From positions 186,001-250,000 of the forward strand of contig NZ_JAMXQV010000016.1 of NCBI RefSeq assembly GCF_024703995.1: DNA of 64,000 nucleotides. Reading direction: 5' to 3'. Numbering within the stretch: the first letter of the stretch is position 1; each line of letters opens with the position of its first letter. A program made the position numbers and the translations under genes. The DNA comes from Amycolatopsis iheyensis (lineage in GTDB: Bacteria > Actinomycetota > Actinomycetes > Mycobacteriales > Pseudonocardiaceae). Positions 34,825 through 42,899 of the stretch are shown in pieces. The notes under the pieces are model-generated. The model saw only the letters and a program-made list of their open reading frames with translations, was not told the DNA's origin and did no database searches.

Positions 34825-36066
34825 TCAGCCGGTGACGGTGAGGTAGATGAGAACCACGTTCAACGCGATGATGATCGCCGCGATCACCGAGGCCGCGGCC
34901 GTCGTCAGGCGGCGGTTGGCGTCCGCGCCCATCAGGTCGCGGTCGGCCGTCAGCCGGATCAGCGGCACCAGCGCGAACGGGATCCCGAACGACAGCACCA
35001 CCTGCGAGACGACCAGCGCGGCACTCGGATCGGTGCCGAGGGCGAGCACCACGACCGCCGGGATGAGCGTGACGAGCCGGCGCAGCACCAGCGGGATCCG
35101 CTTGTGCAGCAGCCCCTGCATGATCATCGCGCCCGCGTACGCGCCCACCGACGTCGAGGCCAGGCCGGAGGCCAGCAGCCCGATCGCGAACAGCAGCGCG
35201 ATGCCGGGCCCGAGCGCCACCGCGACCGCGCCGTGCGCGCCCTCGATGCTGTCGACGCCCTCCTGGCCCTGGAGGTTCGTCGCGGCGAGCAGCAGCATGC
35301 CGAGGTTGACCGCGCCGGCGAGCAGCATCGCCAGGCCGACGTCGGCGCGGGTGGCCCGCAGCAGGCGACGGCGGAGGGCGCCGTCCGCGCGGCCGTGGCG
35401 GTCGCGGACCAGCCCGGAGTGCAGGTAGACGGCGTGCGGCATGACGGTCGCGCCGAGCATCGCGGCGGCGATGAGGACGCTGCTCGCGCCGTCGAACTTC
35501 GGCACCAGCCCGCCGAGCGTGCCCGACGCCGAGGGCGGCTCGACGAACAGGCTGGCCAGGAAGCCGATCGCGATCACCGCGAGCAGGCCGGTGACGACCC
35601 GCTCGAACGTCCGCTGGCCACCGCGGTCCTGGACCGCCAGCAGCGTCAGCGAAACCGCGCCGGTGATCAGGCCGCCGGCGATGAGCGGCAGGTCGAACAG
35701 CAGGTTGAGGGCGATCGCGCCGCCGACGACCTCGGCCAGGTCGGTGGCGATGGCGACGACCTCGGCCTGCAGCCAGTACGCCAGCCGCGCCGGCCGGGAC
35801 AGCCGCGCGCGCAGCGCCTCCGGCAGCGACATGCCGCTGACCAGGCCGAGCTTCGCCGAGAGGTACTGGACGAGCACGGCCATCAGGTTCGCCGCGACGA
35901 TCACCCAGACCAGCAGGTAGCCGTAGCGGGCGCCGGCGCTGATGTTGGCGGCGACGTTCCCGGGGTCGACGTAGGCGATCGCGGCGACGAAGGCCGGCCC
36001 GAGCAGCGCCGAGCCGGTGCGCAGGCGCGACACCAGTTTCGGCCGCACCGCCTCGGTCACCGCCAT
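34825..36066 (-). CDS. mntH: Nramp-family Mn2+/Fe2+ transporter
   Basis: 413 residues, eleven predicted helices. The metal-site motif of helix 1 is DPGNVAAN; helix 6 has ATVMPHAVYLHS (the MPH motif). It imports divalent metals with protons. A good promoter and an inverted repeat lie just upstream, consistent with control by a metal-sensing repressor of the DtxR/MntR type. Confidence 0.92.
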   Translation of the reverse strand: MAVTEAVRPKLVSRLRTGSALLGPAFVAAIAYVDPGNVAANISAGARYGYLLVWVIVAANLMAVLVQYLSAKLGLVSGMSLPEALRARLSRPARLAYWLQAEVVAIATDLAEVVGGAIALNLLFDLPLIAGGLITGAVSLTLLAVQDRGGQRTFERVVTGLLAVIAIGFLASLFVEPPSASGTLGGLVPKFDGASSVLIAAAMLGATVMPHAVYLHSGLVRDRHGRADGALRRRLLRATRADVGLAMLLAGAVNLGMLLLAATNLQGQEGVDSIEGAHGAVAVALGPGIALLFAIGLLASGLASTSVGAYAGAMIMQGLLHKRIPLVLRRLVTLIPAVVVLALGTDPSAALVVSQVVLSFGIPFALVPLIRLTADRDLMGADANRRLTTAAASVIAAIIIALNVVLIYLTVTG

Positions 36067-36105
36067 GGCGCCTGCCTCTCAACCGGATGTCGGGGAACCC
36101 AAGTC

Positions 36106-36137
36106 AAAGTTTAGGCGTGCCGAACTTTGCTTTTCAA
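36106..36137 (-). promoter_or_regulatory. mntH promoter with overlapping metal-box-like dyad
   Basis: On the minus strand, TTGAAA (36132-36137) and TAAACT (36108-36113) are separated by 18 bp. An imperfect dyad at 36106-36128, AAAGTTTAGGC/GCCGAACTTT, covers the -10 and would block RNA polymerase when bound. Similarity to DtxR/MntR boxes is by eye. Confidence 0.5.
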
Positions 36138-36181
36138 GGGTGACGGCGCCCACCGCCGTCCCCGGGTTACCCGGAATCCGG

Positions 36182-36580
36182 TCAGGGATGCGCGACGTCG
36201 TGACCGGACTGGCGCAGCGCCTTGACCGCGTGCTCGAGGTCGGTCCCGCGGACCAGGATGTGGTCGGTGTCGAAGGTCGACATGGAGAACAGCGCGACCC
36301 CGGCCGCGGCCAGCTCCGAGGCCAGCGCGGCGATGATGCCGGTGAGCGTGAACTCCAGCGGCCCGCGGACCGAGAGCAGCCGCCAGCCGTCCTCGGCCGC
36401 GGTGGCGCCGGCGGGCTCGCGGCCGGCCGGGCAGATCACCGAAAGCTCTTCCGGGGTGCGGGTCACCGAGACGAACGCGGGTTCGCCGGGCGCGAGGAGC
36501 TCCGCCGGCACCGGGGCGTCCGCCGGCAGCCGGACGACGGCGTACTCGCCGGGCCGGACATCGATCGCGAGTCGTTTCAT
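36182..36580 (-). CDS. ACT domain protein
   Basis: 132 residues, with a double-ACT (ACT_7-like) build: YAVVRLPADAPVPAEL at the start, VSVTRTPEELSVICP, and the C-terminal ACT core PLEFTLTGIIAALASELAAAG with STFDTDHILV. Such proteins bind amino acids; partner unknown. The ATG overlaps the thyX TGA by one nucleotide, indicating coupled translation. Confidence 0.85.
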   Translation of the reverse strand: MKRLAIDVRPGEYAVVRLPADAPVPAELLAPGEPAFVSVTRTPEELSVICPAGREPAGATAAEDGWRLLSVRGPLEFTLTGIIAALASELAAAGVALFSMSTFDTDHILVRGTDLEHAVKALRQSGHDVAHP

Positions 36581-37332
36581 CAGCCTTCGAAGACCTTCGG
36601 GCTCGTGGCGATCTCGGTGCCGTCCGGCAACGTCGAGATGGTGAAGTCGGCGAACACGTTCGCCGCGGCTTTCTGCAGCTGCCGCAGGCATTCCACGGCC
36701 AGCTCGCGGATCTCGATGTCGGCGTGCTCGGTCGCGTGCATCGCGACGAAGTGCCGCCACGCCCGGTAGTTGCCGGTGACGACGATCCGCGTCTCGGTCG
36801 CGTTCGGCAGCACGGCGCGCGCGGCCTGGCGGGCCTGCTTGCGCCGCAGGGTCGCGCTCGGGACGTCGGCGAACTTCTCTTCGAGCCCGGCCAGCAGCTC
36901 GGCGTAGGCGTCGGCGCTGGCCTGCGCCGCGGCGAGGAACTTCTCGTGCAGCACCGGGTCCTTCGCGATGAGGCCGGGCTCGACGATCTCGGCGTCGTGC
37001 TCCGGCACGTACCGCTGGGAAAGCTGGGAGTAGGAGAAATGGCGGTGGCGGATCAGCTCGTGGGTCACCGACCGGGAGACGCCGGTGATGTAGAAGGTCA
37101 CCGTGCCGTGCTCCAGCACGGCGAGGTGGCCGACGTCGATGATGTGGTCCAGGTAGCCGGCGTTGGTCGCGGTGGCCGGGTTCGGCTTCGCCCACGACTG
37201 GTAGCAGGCGCGGCCGGCGAATTCGGCGAGCGCCTCACCGCCGTCGGCGTCGGTCGACCAGGGCACGTCCTCGGGCGGGAAGAACTCCGTCTTCGCCACC
37301 AGCTGCACCCTCGGTGACACGGTTTCGGCCAC
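36580..37332 (-). CDS. thyX: Flavin-dependent thymidylate synthase
   Basis: 250-residue FAD enzyme making dTMP from dUMP with methylenetetrahydrofolate. The ThyX motif RHRHFSYSQLSQRY (RHRxxS) is intact. The GTG (VAETVSPRVQL) is chosen for its GGAAGGAG ribosome binding site 7 nt upstream. In mycobacteria thyX sits next to dapA; here the kinase, mntH and ACT genes have come between. Confidence 0.94.
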   Translation of the reverse strand: MAETVSPRVQLVAKTEFFPPEDVPWSTDADGGEALAEFAGRACYQSWAKPNPATATNAGYLDHIIDVGHLAVLEHGTVTFYITGVSRSVTHELIRHRHFSYSQLSQRYVPEHDAEIVEPGLIAKDPVLHEKFLAAAQASADAYAELLAGLEEKFADVPSATLRRKQARQAARAVLPNATETRIVVTGNYRAWRHFVAMHATEHADIEIRELAVECLRQLQKAAANVFADFTISTLPDGTEIATSPKVFEG

Positions 37333-37419
37333 GTGCGCACTCCTTCCGCCGACTCCCTCCGGCAGCCTAACCGCGTTCGGGCGGCCACTCCCGGGGGACA
37401 CGGTGACAGCACGACCGCC

Positions 37420-37455
37420 TTGACTGACACCATGGATGACGTCATAGTGGTGTCA
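37420..37455 (+). promoter_or_regulatory. Promoter/operator of the RHH-DUF4097 operon
   Basis: TTGACT (37420-37425), 17-bp spacer, CATAGT (37443-37448), then 6 nt to the ATG: a near-consensus leaderless promoter. Nested dyads cover it: TGACACCA (37425-37432) with TGGTGTCA (37448-37455), and ATGACGTCAT (37436-37445). The downstream ribbon-helix-helix protein is the obvious candidate to bind and autoregulate. Confidence 0.65.
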
Positions 37456-37967
37456 TGGACTTGACGCCGTACATCGCCAACCTTCGCGAGGACCTCGCGA
37501 ACACGGCTGCCGCCGGGGACGAGCAGACCCGGCGAGCGGCCGCCCTGCTGTCCTCCGCGCTGGAGCCTGCCGTCCGCCTGACGCTGATGAACGCCCTCGC
37601 CGACCTCGCCGCCGAGGTCACGGCCGCCCTGCCGGGCCAGGTGGTGGACGTCCGGCTCGACGGCCGGGACGTCCGCGTGGTCGTCACCGGCGCCCCGGAA
37701 GAGCCGGCGCCGCGGGCGACACCACGTGACACCACGCCGCCACCACCGATCGACGGCGGTGACATCAGCCGCATCACGCTGCGCCTCGTCGAGCAGATCA
37801 AGGGCCAGGCCGAGCGCGCGGCACAGGCGCAGGGCGTCTCGCTGAACACGTTCGTTTCCCAGGCCGTGCAGGGGGCACTGGGGCACGGCTCGCCGGGCGC
37901 GGGCCACAAGCACCACGGCAAGGGCGACCGCTCCGGGTCGCGCCTGCACGGCTGGGTCGAAGGCTGA
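37455..37967 (+). CDS. Ribbon-helix-helix DNA-binding protein
   Basis: 170 residues. The N-terminal part (about 1-85) is helical then beta-stranded (VVDVRLDGRDVRVVVTG) and unrecognised. At about 105-140 is an Arc/HicB-type RHH segment: strand SRITLRLVEQIKGQAE followed by AAQAQGVSLNTFVSQAVQGAL. A His/Gly/Lys-rich tail follows. It begins at a leaderless promoter carrying inverted repeats and is followed 11 nt later by the DUF4097 gene. It is probably an autorepressor; no toxin gene is adjacent, so an antitoxin label is not supported. Confidence 0.75.
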   Translation: MDLTPYIANLREDLANTAAAGDEQTRRAAALLSSALEPAVRLTLMNALADLAAEVTAALPGQVVDVRLDGRDVRVVVTGAPEEPAPRATPRDTTPPPPIDGGDISRITLRLVEQIKGQAERAAQAQGVSLNTFVSQAVQGALGHGSPGAGHKHHGKGDRSGSRLHGWVEG

Positions 37968-37978
37968 GGGGATCGAAG

Positions 37979-38926
37979 ATGAGCGAAGAAGAGCAGACCA
38001 CGCCGGCCGAAGAGGCCGCGGCGGAGACGCCGTCGAACGACGAGCTGGTGCGGATCGACGAGTTCGAGGCCGAGGGGCCGCTGGAGCTCGAGGTCGGCGT
38101 CACGATCGGCCGCGTGCACGTGGTCCTCGAAGGGGATTCCGGGGCGCGCGTCGAGCTGCGGCACGACCAGGGCGAGCAGCAGCCGTGGGTGGCGGGGGTC
38201 AACAGCCTGCTGTCCTGGGTCGGCGAGCGCTTCGGAGACCAGCTGGGGGTCGACCCGTCGGGGGCCAACCCGGCCGAAGCGGTGCACCAGAGCCGGATCG
38301 AGAAGCTGGGCAACCGCCTGGTCGTCCAGGCGCCGAAGGCGTGGCAGCTGCGCAACGTCGCGATCGCGGTGACCGTGCGCGCCCCGGCGGGCTCGAACCT
38401 CGAGGTGCGGGCGGGCGCGGCGGAGGTCACGGTGACCGGCTCGGCCGGCCGCGTCGACGTGCTGACCGGCTCCGGCGACGTGAAGGTCGACCGGGCCGAG
38501 GGCGCGGCGACGATCCGCACCGGCAGCGGCGCGGTCAAGCTCGGCCCGACGCTGGGCGGGCTGCAGCTGCGCAGCGGCAGCGGCGACGTCGAAGCGTCGT
38601 CGATCGCCGGCTCCGCGACGCTGGCCACCGGCACCAGCGACGTCTGGCTGGGCGCGGTGTCGGGCGAGGTGATGGCCCGCACCGGCAGCGGCGACCTCTC
38701 GGTGGCCGACGCGGCCTCGGGCACGCTCGACCTGATCACCGGCTCCGGCGAGATCCGCGTCGGCATCCGCGGCGGGACGGCCGCCGAGGTCGACCTGACC
38801 TCCAGCGCGGGCCGGGTGTCCAGCGAGCTGGACGTCGCCGAAACCGCCCCCGAGGGCGGCGTGAAGCTGAAGGTGCGAGCCCGCACGGGCTCCGGCAATG
38901 CCGTGGTGACGCGCGCGGCCGGCTGA
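37979..38926 (+). CDS. DUF4097-type beta-repeat protein
   Basis: 315 residues. After an acidic start (EEEQTTPAEEAAAE) come ten or so short strands with recurring TGSGDV/RTGSGAV/RSGSGDV turns, the sign of a right-handed beta-helix-like DUF4097 domain. No signal peptide or membrane helix is present, so it is likely cytoplasmic. It is cotranscribed with the RHH regulator and ends just before a strong terminator. Function is unknown. Confidence 0.8.
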   Translation: MSEEEQTTPAEEAAAETPSNDELVRIDEFEAEGPLELEVGVTIGRVHVVLEGDSGARVELRHDQGEQQPWVAGVNSLLSWVGERFGDQLGVDPSGANPAEAVHQSRIEKLGNRLVVQAPKAWQLRNVAIAVTVRAPAGSNLEVRAGAAEVTVTGSAGRVDVLTGSGDVKVDRAEGAATIRTGSGAVKLGPTLGGLQLRSGSGDVEASSIAGSATLATGTSDVWLGAVSGEVMARTGSGDLSVADAASGTLDLITGSGEIRVGIRGGTAAEVDLTSSAGRVSSELDVAETAPEGGVKLKVRARTGSGNAVVTRAAG

Positions 38927-38939
38927 GGAAAAGGGGGTG

Positions 38940-38979
38940 ACGGGCCGTTCCCGGCGGGGGTTTGCCGGGAACGGCCCGT
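38940..38979 (+). terminator. Strong terminator after the DUF4097 gene
   Basis: Perfect 16-bp stem (38940-38955 with 38964-38979) and an 8-nt loop. It insulates the next gene, the cyclase-TIR protein, from the upstream operon. Confidence 0.8.
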
Positions 38980-39048
38980 TTCTGCGTGCGCGTCCTGGCC
39001 GTCATCGGGAAAGATGAGGGACCCGAGAACGCGGCTGGGAGGCGGCAC

Positions 39049-41067
39049 GTGGAGGAAGACCCCGTTCCGTCGGGCGCGGAGACCGTCGCGATCGTGTCGT
39101 GCGACATCCTCGGCCACTCCATCACGCACGAGACCGAGCAGATCCGGCGCGTGGCCGCCATCAACGACATCGTCGCGGCCGCCATCCGGGAAATGCCCCC
39201 GGAGCAGGTGGTGTGGTCCTCCGGCGGCGACGGCGGGCACGTCGTCCTGCGTGGCCCGCGCCGGCTGGAGAACGCCCTCCGGCTCGCCTGGGCCCTGCTG
39301 ACCTGGGCCCGGAGCGAACGGGTCAAGCTCCGCATCACCGGGCACGTCGGGCACGTGTCGAGCGTCTGGGGCGCCGACGGCCGGGTCCAGGTCGTCGGGT
39401 CCGCGATCAACTTCGCCGGCTGGCTGCTGCGGCAGCTCCACCACGAGGCCGTGGTCGTGTCGGACGCCTTCCGCCGGGCGGTCAACCCGGCGCAGTCCGA
39501 GCTGGAGATCCGGTTCCACGACGAGCGGCTCTTCCTCGACCGGAACCTGAAGCCCCAGCTGCTCTACCTCATGACGATCAGCGGCGTCGAGACCGCTTGG
39601 CTGGACAACACGCTCGACGACCACGCGGAGCTGACGAGGCGCCTCAGCACGCGGGACCGGCCGAGCGGCTGGGACGTCGTCTACTTCGCCAAGCGGATCT
39701 GGCAGGTGAACTCGACCGACAAGCACGCCAAGAGCGCGCTCGCGAGCATCGCGGGCACGCTGACGTCGGCCACCGGCGACCGCCAGGGCTTCCTGGCCTC
39801 GATGGGCCACTACGAGCTGGCGGAGTTCGTGAAGTTCGGGCAGCTCATCGAGCGCCGGCCGGGCGAGGTCATCTGCCGCTACGGCGACCCCGGCGAGTCC
39901 ATGTTCGTGATCCTGCACGGCGACGTCGGCATCTACAACATCGAGAACAAGGGCTTCGGCGGCCGTGCCAAGCCCCAGCACCAGCACGGCCGCGGCGAGG
40001 TCGTCGGCGAGCTGGCCTCCGTGCTGAACCGGGACCGCACCGCGGACCTGGTGGCCCTGACCAACGTCGCGCTCCTGGCGTTCAACTACGAAGAGGTCAA
40101 GAAGAAGCTGCCGGCGACCGCCACCACCGAGTTCGACCGGTTCGTCGTCGAGCGGGTGCTGGAGCACGTCACCCAGGCGGCGTCCTACCTCGCGGGGTCG
40201 CACCGGGCCGGGCCGCTGAGCGCGGCGACCAAGAGCGACCAGCTGCACCTCGGGCTCGAGGACGCCTGGCGGGCCGCGCTGCTGGTGCTCGGCGAGCACT
40301 CGCAGCTCATCACGATCGAGCCCGGCCCGCTCGACCTGGAGTTCGAGCACGTCGCCCCGGCCTCGGGGGATCGCAGCGGCCTGTACATCCTCGTTTCGGG
40401 CAGCGTCCGGTCCCCCGACGCCGCCGAACCCGACCTGCACGGCGCCCAGTGCCCCGCGTTGTTCACCGACCTGCCGAACCTGCTGATGAAGCCGCGGACG
40501 TCCTACCGCCGCACGGCCGAGCCGATCAAGATCCTCCGGATCGGCGCGGCGGGCATCGACCGGCTCGAGCTTTCCCAGCGCGTCCAGCTGCAGAACGCGC
40601 TGGCGGACGCGGCGGGCACGGTGCCGGACGAGTACGAGTACCACGTGTACCTGTGCCACTCCAGCCGCGACAAGCAGGTCGTCCGGCACATCCGCGACCG
40701 GCTCGACGCCCAGGGCATCCGCTGCTGGTTCGACGAGGCGGACCTCCCGGTCGGCGCCTCCGCCCGGGCGCGGATGGAACGCGGCCTGCTCAGCAGCCGG
40801 TACCTGCTGGTCTGCGCGAGCGACAACCTCCCGTCGGCATCCTGGGCCAACCAGGAGATCGACGCGGTGCTGCAGTTCGACGTCGAGGACCACGCGAAGC
40901 CGCGCATCCTCGTCCTCAAGCTGAACTACGACAGCGCGCAGACGTCGATCCCCCTGCTGCTGCGCGGCAAGGTGTGGCTCGAGTACCAGCGACCGGGTGA
41001 TTTCGAAGCGCTGGTCGAGGTGCTCAAGGAACCGTCCGCGCGGCCGAGCTCCGCGGAAGCCGGCTGA
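39049..41067 (+). CDS. Cyclase-like / cNMP-binding / TIR fusion protein, Pycsar-like
   Basis: 672 residues. Residues 10-150 resemble a class III nucleotide cyclase: metal Asp D19 in AIVSCDILGHS, D61 in SSGGDGGHVVL, and GSAINFAGWLL with N121; the transition-state Arg expected at N+4 is W125, so activity is uncertain. Residues 255-360 form a cyclic-nucleotide-binding domain with a canonical phosphate-binding cassette (GEL at 320-322, R330-T331-A332). A second, degenerate CNB-like region covers about 420-515. Residues 529-650 are a TIR domain (YHVYLCHSSRDKQVV) with NADase Glu E603 in SASWANQEID. The inferred logic is cNMP made or sensed by the N-terminus, bound by the CNB, then NAD+ destruction by TIR, as in two-gene Pycsar. 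GTG start by GGGAGG 6 nt upstream; upstream codons lie in the terminator. Confidence 0.85.
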   Translation: MEEDPVPSGAETVAIVSCDILGHSITHETEQIRRVAAINDIVAAAIREMPPEQVVWSSGGDGGHVVLRGPRRLENALRLAWALLTWARSERVKLRITGHVGHVSSVWGADGRVQVVGSAINFAGWLLRQLHHEAVVVSDAFRRAVNPAQSELEIRFHDERLFLDRNLKPQLLYLMTISGVETAWLDNTLDDHAELTRRLSTRDRPSGWDVVYFAKRIWQVNSTDKHAKSALASIAGTLTSATGDRQGFLASMGHYELAEFVKFGQLIERRPGEVICRYGDPGESMFVILHGDVGIYNIENKGFGGRAKPQHQHGRGEVVGELASVLNRDRTADLVALTNVALLAFNYEEVKKKLPATATTEFDRFVVERVLEHVTQAASYLAGSHRAGPLSAATKSDQLHLGLEDAWRAALLVLGEHSQLITIEPGPLDLEFEHVAPASGDRSGLYILVSGSVRSPDAAEPDLHGAQCPALFTDLPNLLMKPRTSYRRTAEPIKILRIGAAGIDRLELSQRVQLQNALADAAGTVPDEYEYHVYLCHSSRDKQVVRHIRDRLDAQGIRCWFDEADLPVGASARARMERGLLSSRYLLVCASDNLPSASWANQEIDAVLQFDVEDHAKPRILVLKLNYDSAQTSIPLLLRGKVWLEYQRPGDFEALVEVLKEPSARPSSAEAG

Positions 41068-42282
41068 TCAGCGCACCAGTTTTCGCAGGCCCACCGCCAA
41101 GTCCCCCCGAGTTCCGACGGCCACGCCGGAAAGACCCAGCCACTGCGCCATGTGCGTCAGCTCCCCCGCCAGCTCCGGCAGCACGCGGGCCACGTCGGCG
41201 CCCTCCTCGGCGAACGCGCCCTGGACCCGCAGGACGCCCGCCGCGCGGTCGGACTTCAGGTCGACCCGGGCGACCAGCTCGCCGTCGAGGAGGAACGGGA
41301 ACACGTAGTAGCCGTACACCCGCTTCGGCTCCGGGACGTAGATCTCGATGCGGTAGTGGAAGCCGAAAAGCCGCTCGGTGCGGGCGCGTTCCCAGATCAG
41401 CGGGTCGAACGGGCACAGCAGGGCCCGGCCGGTGACCGCACGCGGGGTGCGTGCCTCGATGTGCCGGTACGCCACGGCCTTCCAGCCGCGGACCGCCACC
41501 GGCTCCAGGACGCCGGACTCCACCAGCTCCGCGACCGCCTGCCGGGCCGGGACCGGGCCGAGGCGGTAGTAGTCGCGCAGGTCCGTCTCCGTCGCCACGC
41601 CCAGGGCGCGCGCCGAGCGCTCGATCAGCCCGCGCGCGCCCTCCTCCGCCGAGACCGTCCGCGCGAGGATCTCCGGGGGCACCACCCGCTCGGTCAGGTC
41701 GTAGCGCCGCTCGAACGACCGGCGCGTGCCGGTGGTCAGCTGGCCGATGCCGAACAGGTACTCGCAGACGCGCTTGACCTCCGAGCGCTCCCACCACGAG
41801 CCCGGGCCGCGCCGCTGCGCGTCCGCCTCGACCTCGCGCTCGATGCCGCCCGCGCCGATCGGGCCCAGCTCCTTGACCACCGACAGGATCTCGTCGACCA
41901 GGCCCGGCGACTTCTCGATCAGCGGCCCGTAGTGCTTCCACCAGCCGTCGCGCTTCGCGCCGGAGCGGATCAGCGGCCAGTCTTCGATCGGCAGCAGGCT
42001 CGCTTCGTGCGCCCAGGTTTCGACCATCATCCGGGGCCGGCGCGCCGAGTGCGCCCACGCCGCTTCGTCGAGCAGGGCAGGTTCGTAGGCGCCCAAGCGG
42101 GAGAACACCGGCATGTAGTGCGCGCGGACCGCGACGTTCACCGAGTCCAGCTGCAGCAGCTGGACCCGTGACAGCACGCGTTTCAGGTGCCGCCGCGAAG
42201 GCTCGCCGGCCGGACGGGGGTCGCTGAAGCCCTGGGCGGCCAGGAAGGTCTTCCGGGCCGTCGTGACGCTGATCGTTTGCAT
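41068..42282 (-). CDS. YcaQ-family winged-helix DNA glycosylase
   Basis: 404 residues of the HTH_42 (AlkX/YcaQ/AlkZ) family, which unhook interstrand crosslinks and excise bulky alkylated bases. The catalytic QxD motif is visible as QLD (Q44, D46) in RVQLLQLDSVNVAVRAHY; AlkZ enzymes have QxQ instead. Winged-helix repeats follow and the family C-terminal block is ALLCPFDPLIWERARTERLF. It ends 1 nt after the TIR-fusion stop (convergent) and is divergent from the GNAT gene. Confidence 0.87.
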   Translation of the reverse strand: MQTISVTTARKTFLAAQGFSDPRPAGEPSRRHLKRVLSRVQLLQLDSVNVAVRAHYMPVFSRLGAYEPALLDEAAWAHSARRPRMMVETWAHEASLLPIEDWPLIRSGAKRDGWWKHYGPLIEKSPGLVDEILSVVKELGPIGAGGIEREVEADAQRRGPGSWWERSEVKRVCEYLFGIGQLTTGTRRSFERRYDLTERVVPPEILARTVSAEEGARGLIERSARALGVATETDLRDYYRLGPVPARQAVAELVESGVLEPVAVRGWKAVAYRHIEARTPRAVTGRALLCPFDPLIWERARTERLFGFHYRIEIYVPEPKRVYGYYVFPFLLDGELVARVDLKSDRAAGVLRVQGAFAEEGADVARVLPELAGELTHMAQWLGLSGVAVGTRGDLAVGLRKLVR

Positions 42283-42329
42283 GGTCCGCTCATGGTGCCA
42301 GCCACCACCGACAGTTTTCGGCGACCCGA

Positions 42330-42335
42330 TAGATT
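42330..42335 (+). promoter_or_regulatory. -10 box of the GNAT gene at 42342 (leaderless)
   Basis: TAGATT, 6 nt before the ATG. Confidence 0.5.
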
Positions 42336-42341
42336 CGGCCC

Positions 42342-42899
42342 ATGAGCGACGCCGCCGTCCGCCCCGCCGACCTGTCCGACGCCGCGGAGATCGCCCGCAT
42401 CCAGCGCGAAACCTGGCACGCCGCCTACGAGGACCTCCTCGGCAAGCAGGCGCTGGCCGAGCTGGACGCCGCCGACCTCGTCGGCACCTGGACCGAGACC
42501 ATCGACTACCCCGGCAGCCTCGTCTACGTCGCCACCGAAGGCGAGTTCACCGTCGGCTTCTGCGTCGCGGGCCGCGCGCCCGAAGGCGAGGTCGCGGCCG
42601 CCGACGGCAGCCTGCCCGAAGACGCGGAGGCCACCGGCCTGATCGCCACCCTGCTCGTCGAGCCGAGGTGGGGCCGGCGCGGGCACGCCGGCCGGCTACT
42701 CGCGACGACGGCCGCCGGGCTGCGGGCCGACGGCGCCGGGCGCGGCATCGCCTGGGTCGCCCAGGGCGACCACGCCTCCCTCGGCTTCTACCGGCGGGCC
42801 GGCTGGAACCCCGACGGCACGGTCCGCACCCTCGACACCGGCGAGCGCATGCTCCGCGAGGTCCGCCTCACCGGCACCCTCGACCTCGCCCTCGCCTGA
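42342..42899 (+). CDS. GNAT-family N-acetyltransferase
   Basis: 185 residues. AEIARIQRETWHAAYEDLLG is the start typical of this GNAT branch; LLVEPRWGRRGHAGRLLATT is the acetyl-CoA loop (R/Q-x-x-G-x-G/A pattern), and ASLGFYRRAGWNPDGTVR the C-terminal signature. Substrate unknown. The last 204 nt overlap, on the opposite strand, the 3' extension of the GtrA gene. Confidence 0.85.
   Translation: MSDAAVRPADLSDAAEIARIQRETWHAAYEDLLGKQALAELDAADLVGTWTETIDYPGSLVYVATEGEFTVGFCVAGRAPEGEVAAADGSLPEDAEATGLIATLLVEPRWGRRGHAGRLLATTAAGLRADGAGRGIAWVAQGDHASLGFYRRAGWNPDGTVRTLDTGERMLREVRLTGTLDLALA

Noticed and set aside
37455..38926. RHH gene considered as a toxin-antitoxin module
   Set aside because: The partner is a DUF4097 beta-repeat protein, not a recognised toxin; only the regulator resembles an antitoxin.
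37798..40893. 1031-codon minus-strand frame opposite the DUF4097 and TIR-fusion genes
   Set aside because: Spans two well-supported plus-strand genes and a terminator; no motif or ribosome binding site.
39049..41067. A separate cyclase or effector gene beside the TIR fusion, as in two-gene Pycsar or CBASS
   Set aside because: Flanking genes are DUF4097 and YcaQ; no second cyclase, effector or CBASS accessory gene is adjacent.
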